Below, one piece after another: positions 6,946 to 7,039 of a DNA stretch of 7,039 bases. The stretch covers positions 1 to 7,039 of the forward strand of contig CALGTB010000351.1 in the NCBI GenBank assembly GCA_937902285.1, read 5' to 3'. The stretch is from an uncultured Actinomycetes bacterium. Its GTDB lineage: Bacteria > Actinomycetota > Actinomycetes > S36-B12. Made by a program: the position numbers and the translations under genes. Position 1 is the stretch's first letter; each line of letters opens with the position of its first letter. Below the pieces are notes generated by a model that was not told where the DNA came from, did not search any database, and was given only the letters and a program-made list of their open reading frames with translations.

Positions 6946-7039
6946 CCGGCGTCCGCGTAACGGGGATCACCGCGCAGTACGGCCCGATGCCCGTGCTCAC
7001 CGACCTGTCGCTCGACGCCTCCTCGGGCGAGGTGCTCGC
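6942..7039 (+). CDS. ABC transporter ATP-binding protein, 5' end only (FbpC-type by context)
   Basis: Only 32 codons plus 2 nt are inside the window. The ATG overlaps the permease stop by 4 nt (ATGA). The translation begins MTGVRVTGITAQYG and continues to a strand reading DLSLDASSGEVL, the classic opening of an ABC nucleotide-binding domain. Tyr13 is placed to be the A-loop aromatic that stacks on adenine, and the ..L.V..GE.. segment normally comes just before Walker A, which lies beyond the edge. By position it is the ATPase of the ferric iron importer. The Walker, signature and C-terminal regulatory regions cannot be checked here. Confidence 0.85.
   Translation, partial: MTGVRVTGITAQYGPMPVLTDLSLDASSGEVL

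Overview
The window is very GC-rich and has a strong G/C third-position bias. It carries frequent GTG starts, 4-nt start/stop overlaps, an F420-type nitroreductase-like protein, the three-subunit purS/purQ/purL form of FGAM synthase and a DtxR/IdeR-like iron box. Together these point to a high-GC actinobacterium. Nocardioidaceae (Nocardioides/Aeromicrobium-like) is a reasonable guess from overall resemblance, but I cannot prove it here.

Layout. Positions 1-109 hold no gene but contain a 76-bp imperfect palindrome (15-90). This follows a minus-strand gene (110-574) for a Ddn/DUF385-type, deazaflavin (F420)-dependent nitroreductase-like protein. A 112-bp divergent intergenic region (575-686) separates it from a plus-strand purine cluster: purS (687-953), purQ (950-1630) and purL (1627-3912). 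A small 'bacterial SCP orthologue' gene (3916-4281) follows 3 nt after purL. PurS, PurQ and PurL form the complex that converts FGAR to FGAM, the fourth step of de novo purine synthesis. The SCP-like protein rides in the same transcription unit and its role is not known to me.

A second plus-strand unit follows immediately. It encodes a lipoprotein Fe(III)-binding protein (4319-5365), a fused two-domain permease (5362-6945) and the first 32 codons of an ABC ATPase (6942 to the window edge), together an FbpABC-type ferric iron importer. A DtxR/IdeR-like operator (4279-4297) overlaps the stop codon of the SCP gene and a plausible promoter, so the importer is probably repressed when iron is sufficient. 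I see no terminator between the purine and iron units.

This is mostly well-conserved core metabolism plus an iron importer. I found no evidence of an undescribed defence, mobile or biosynthetic system. The most interesting points are the large palindrome, the possibly leaderless nitroreductase-like gene, the SCP orthologue coupled to purL, and the compact purine-to-iron junction with the operator on the stop codon.
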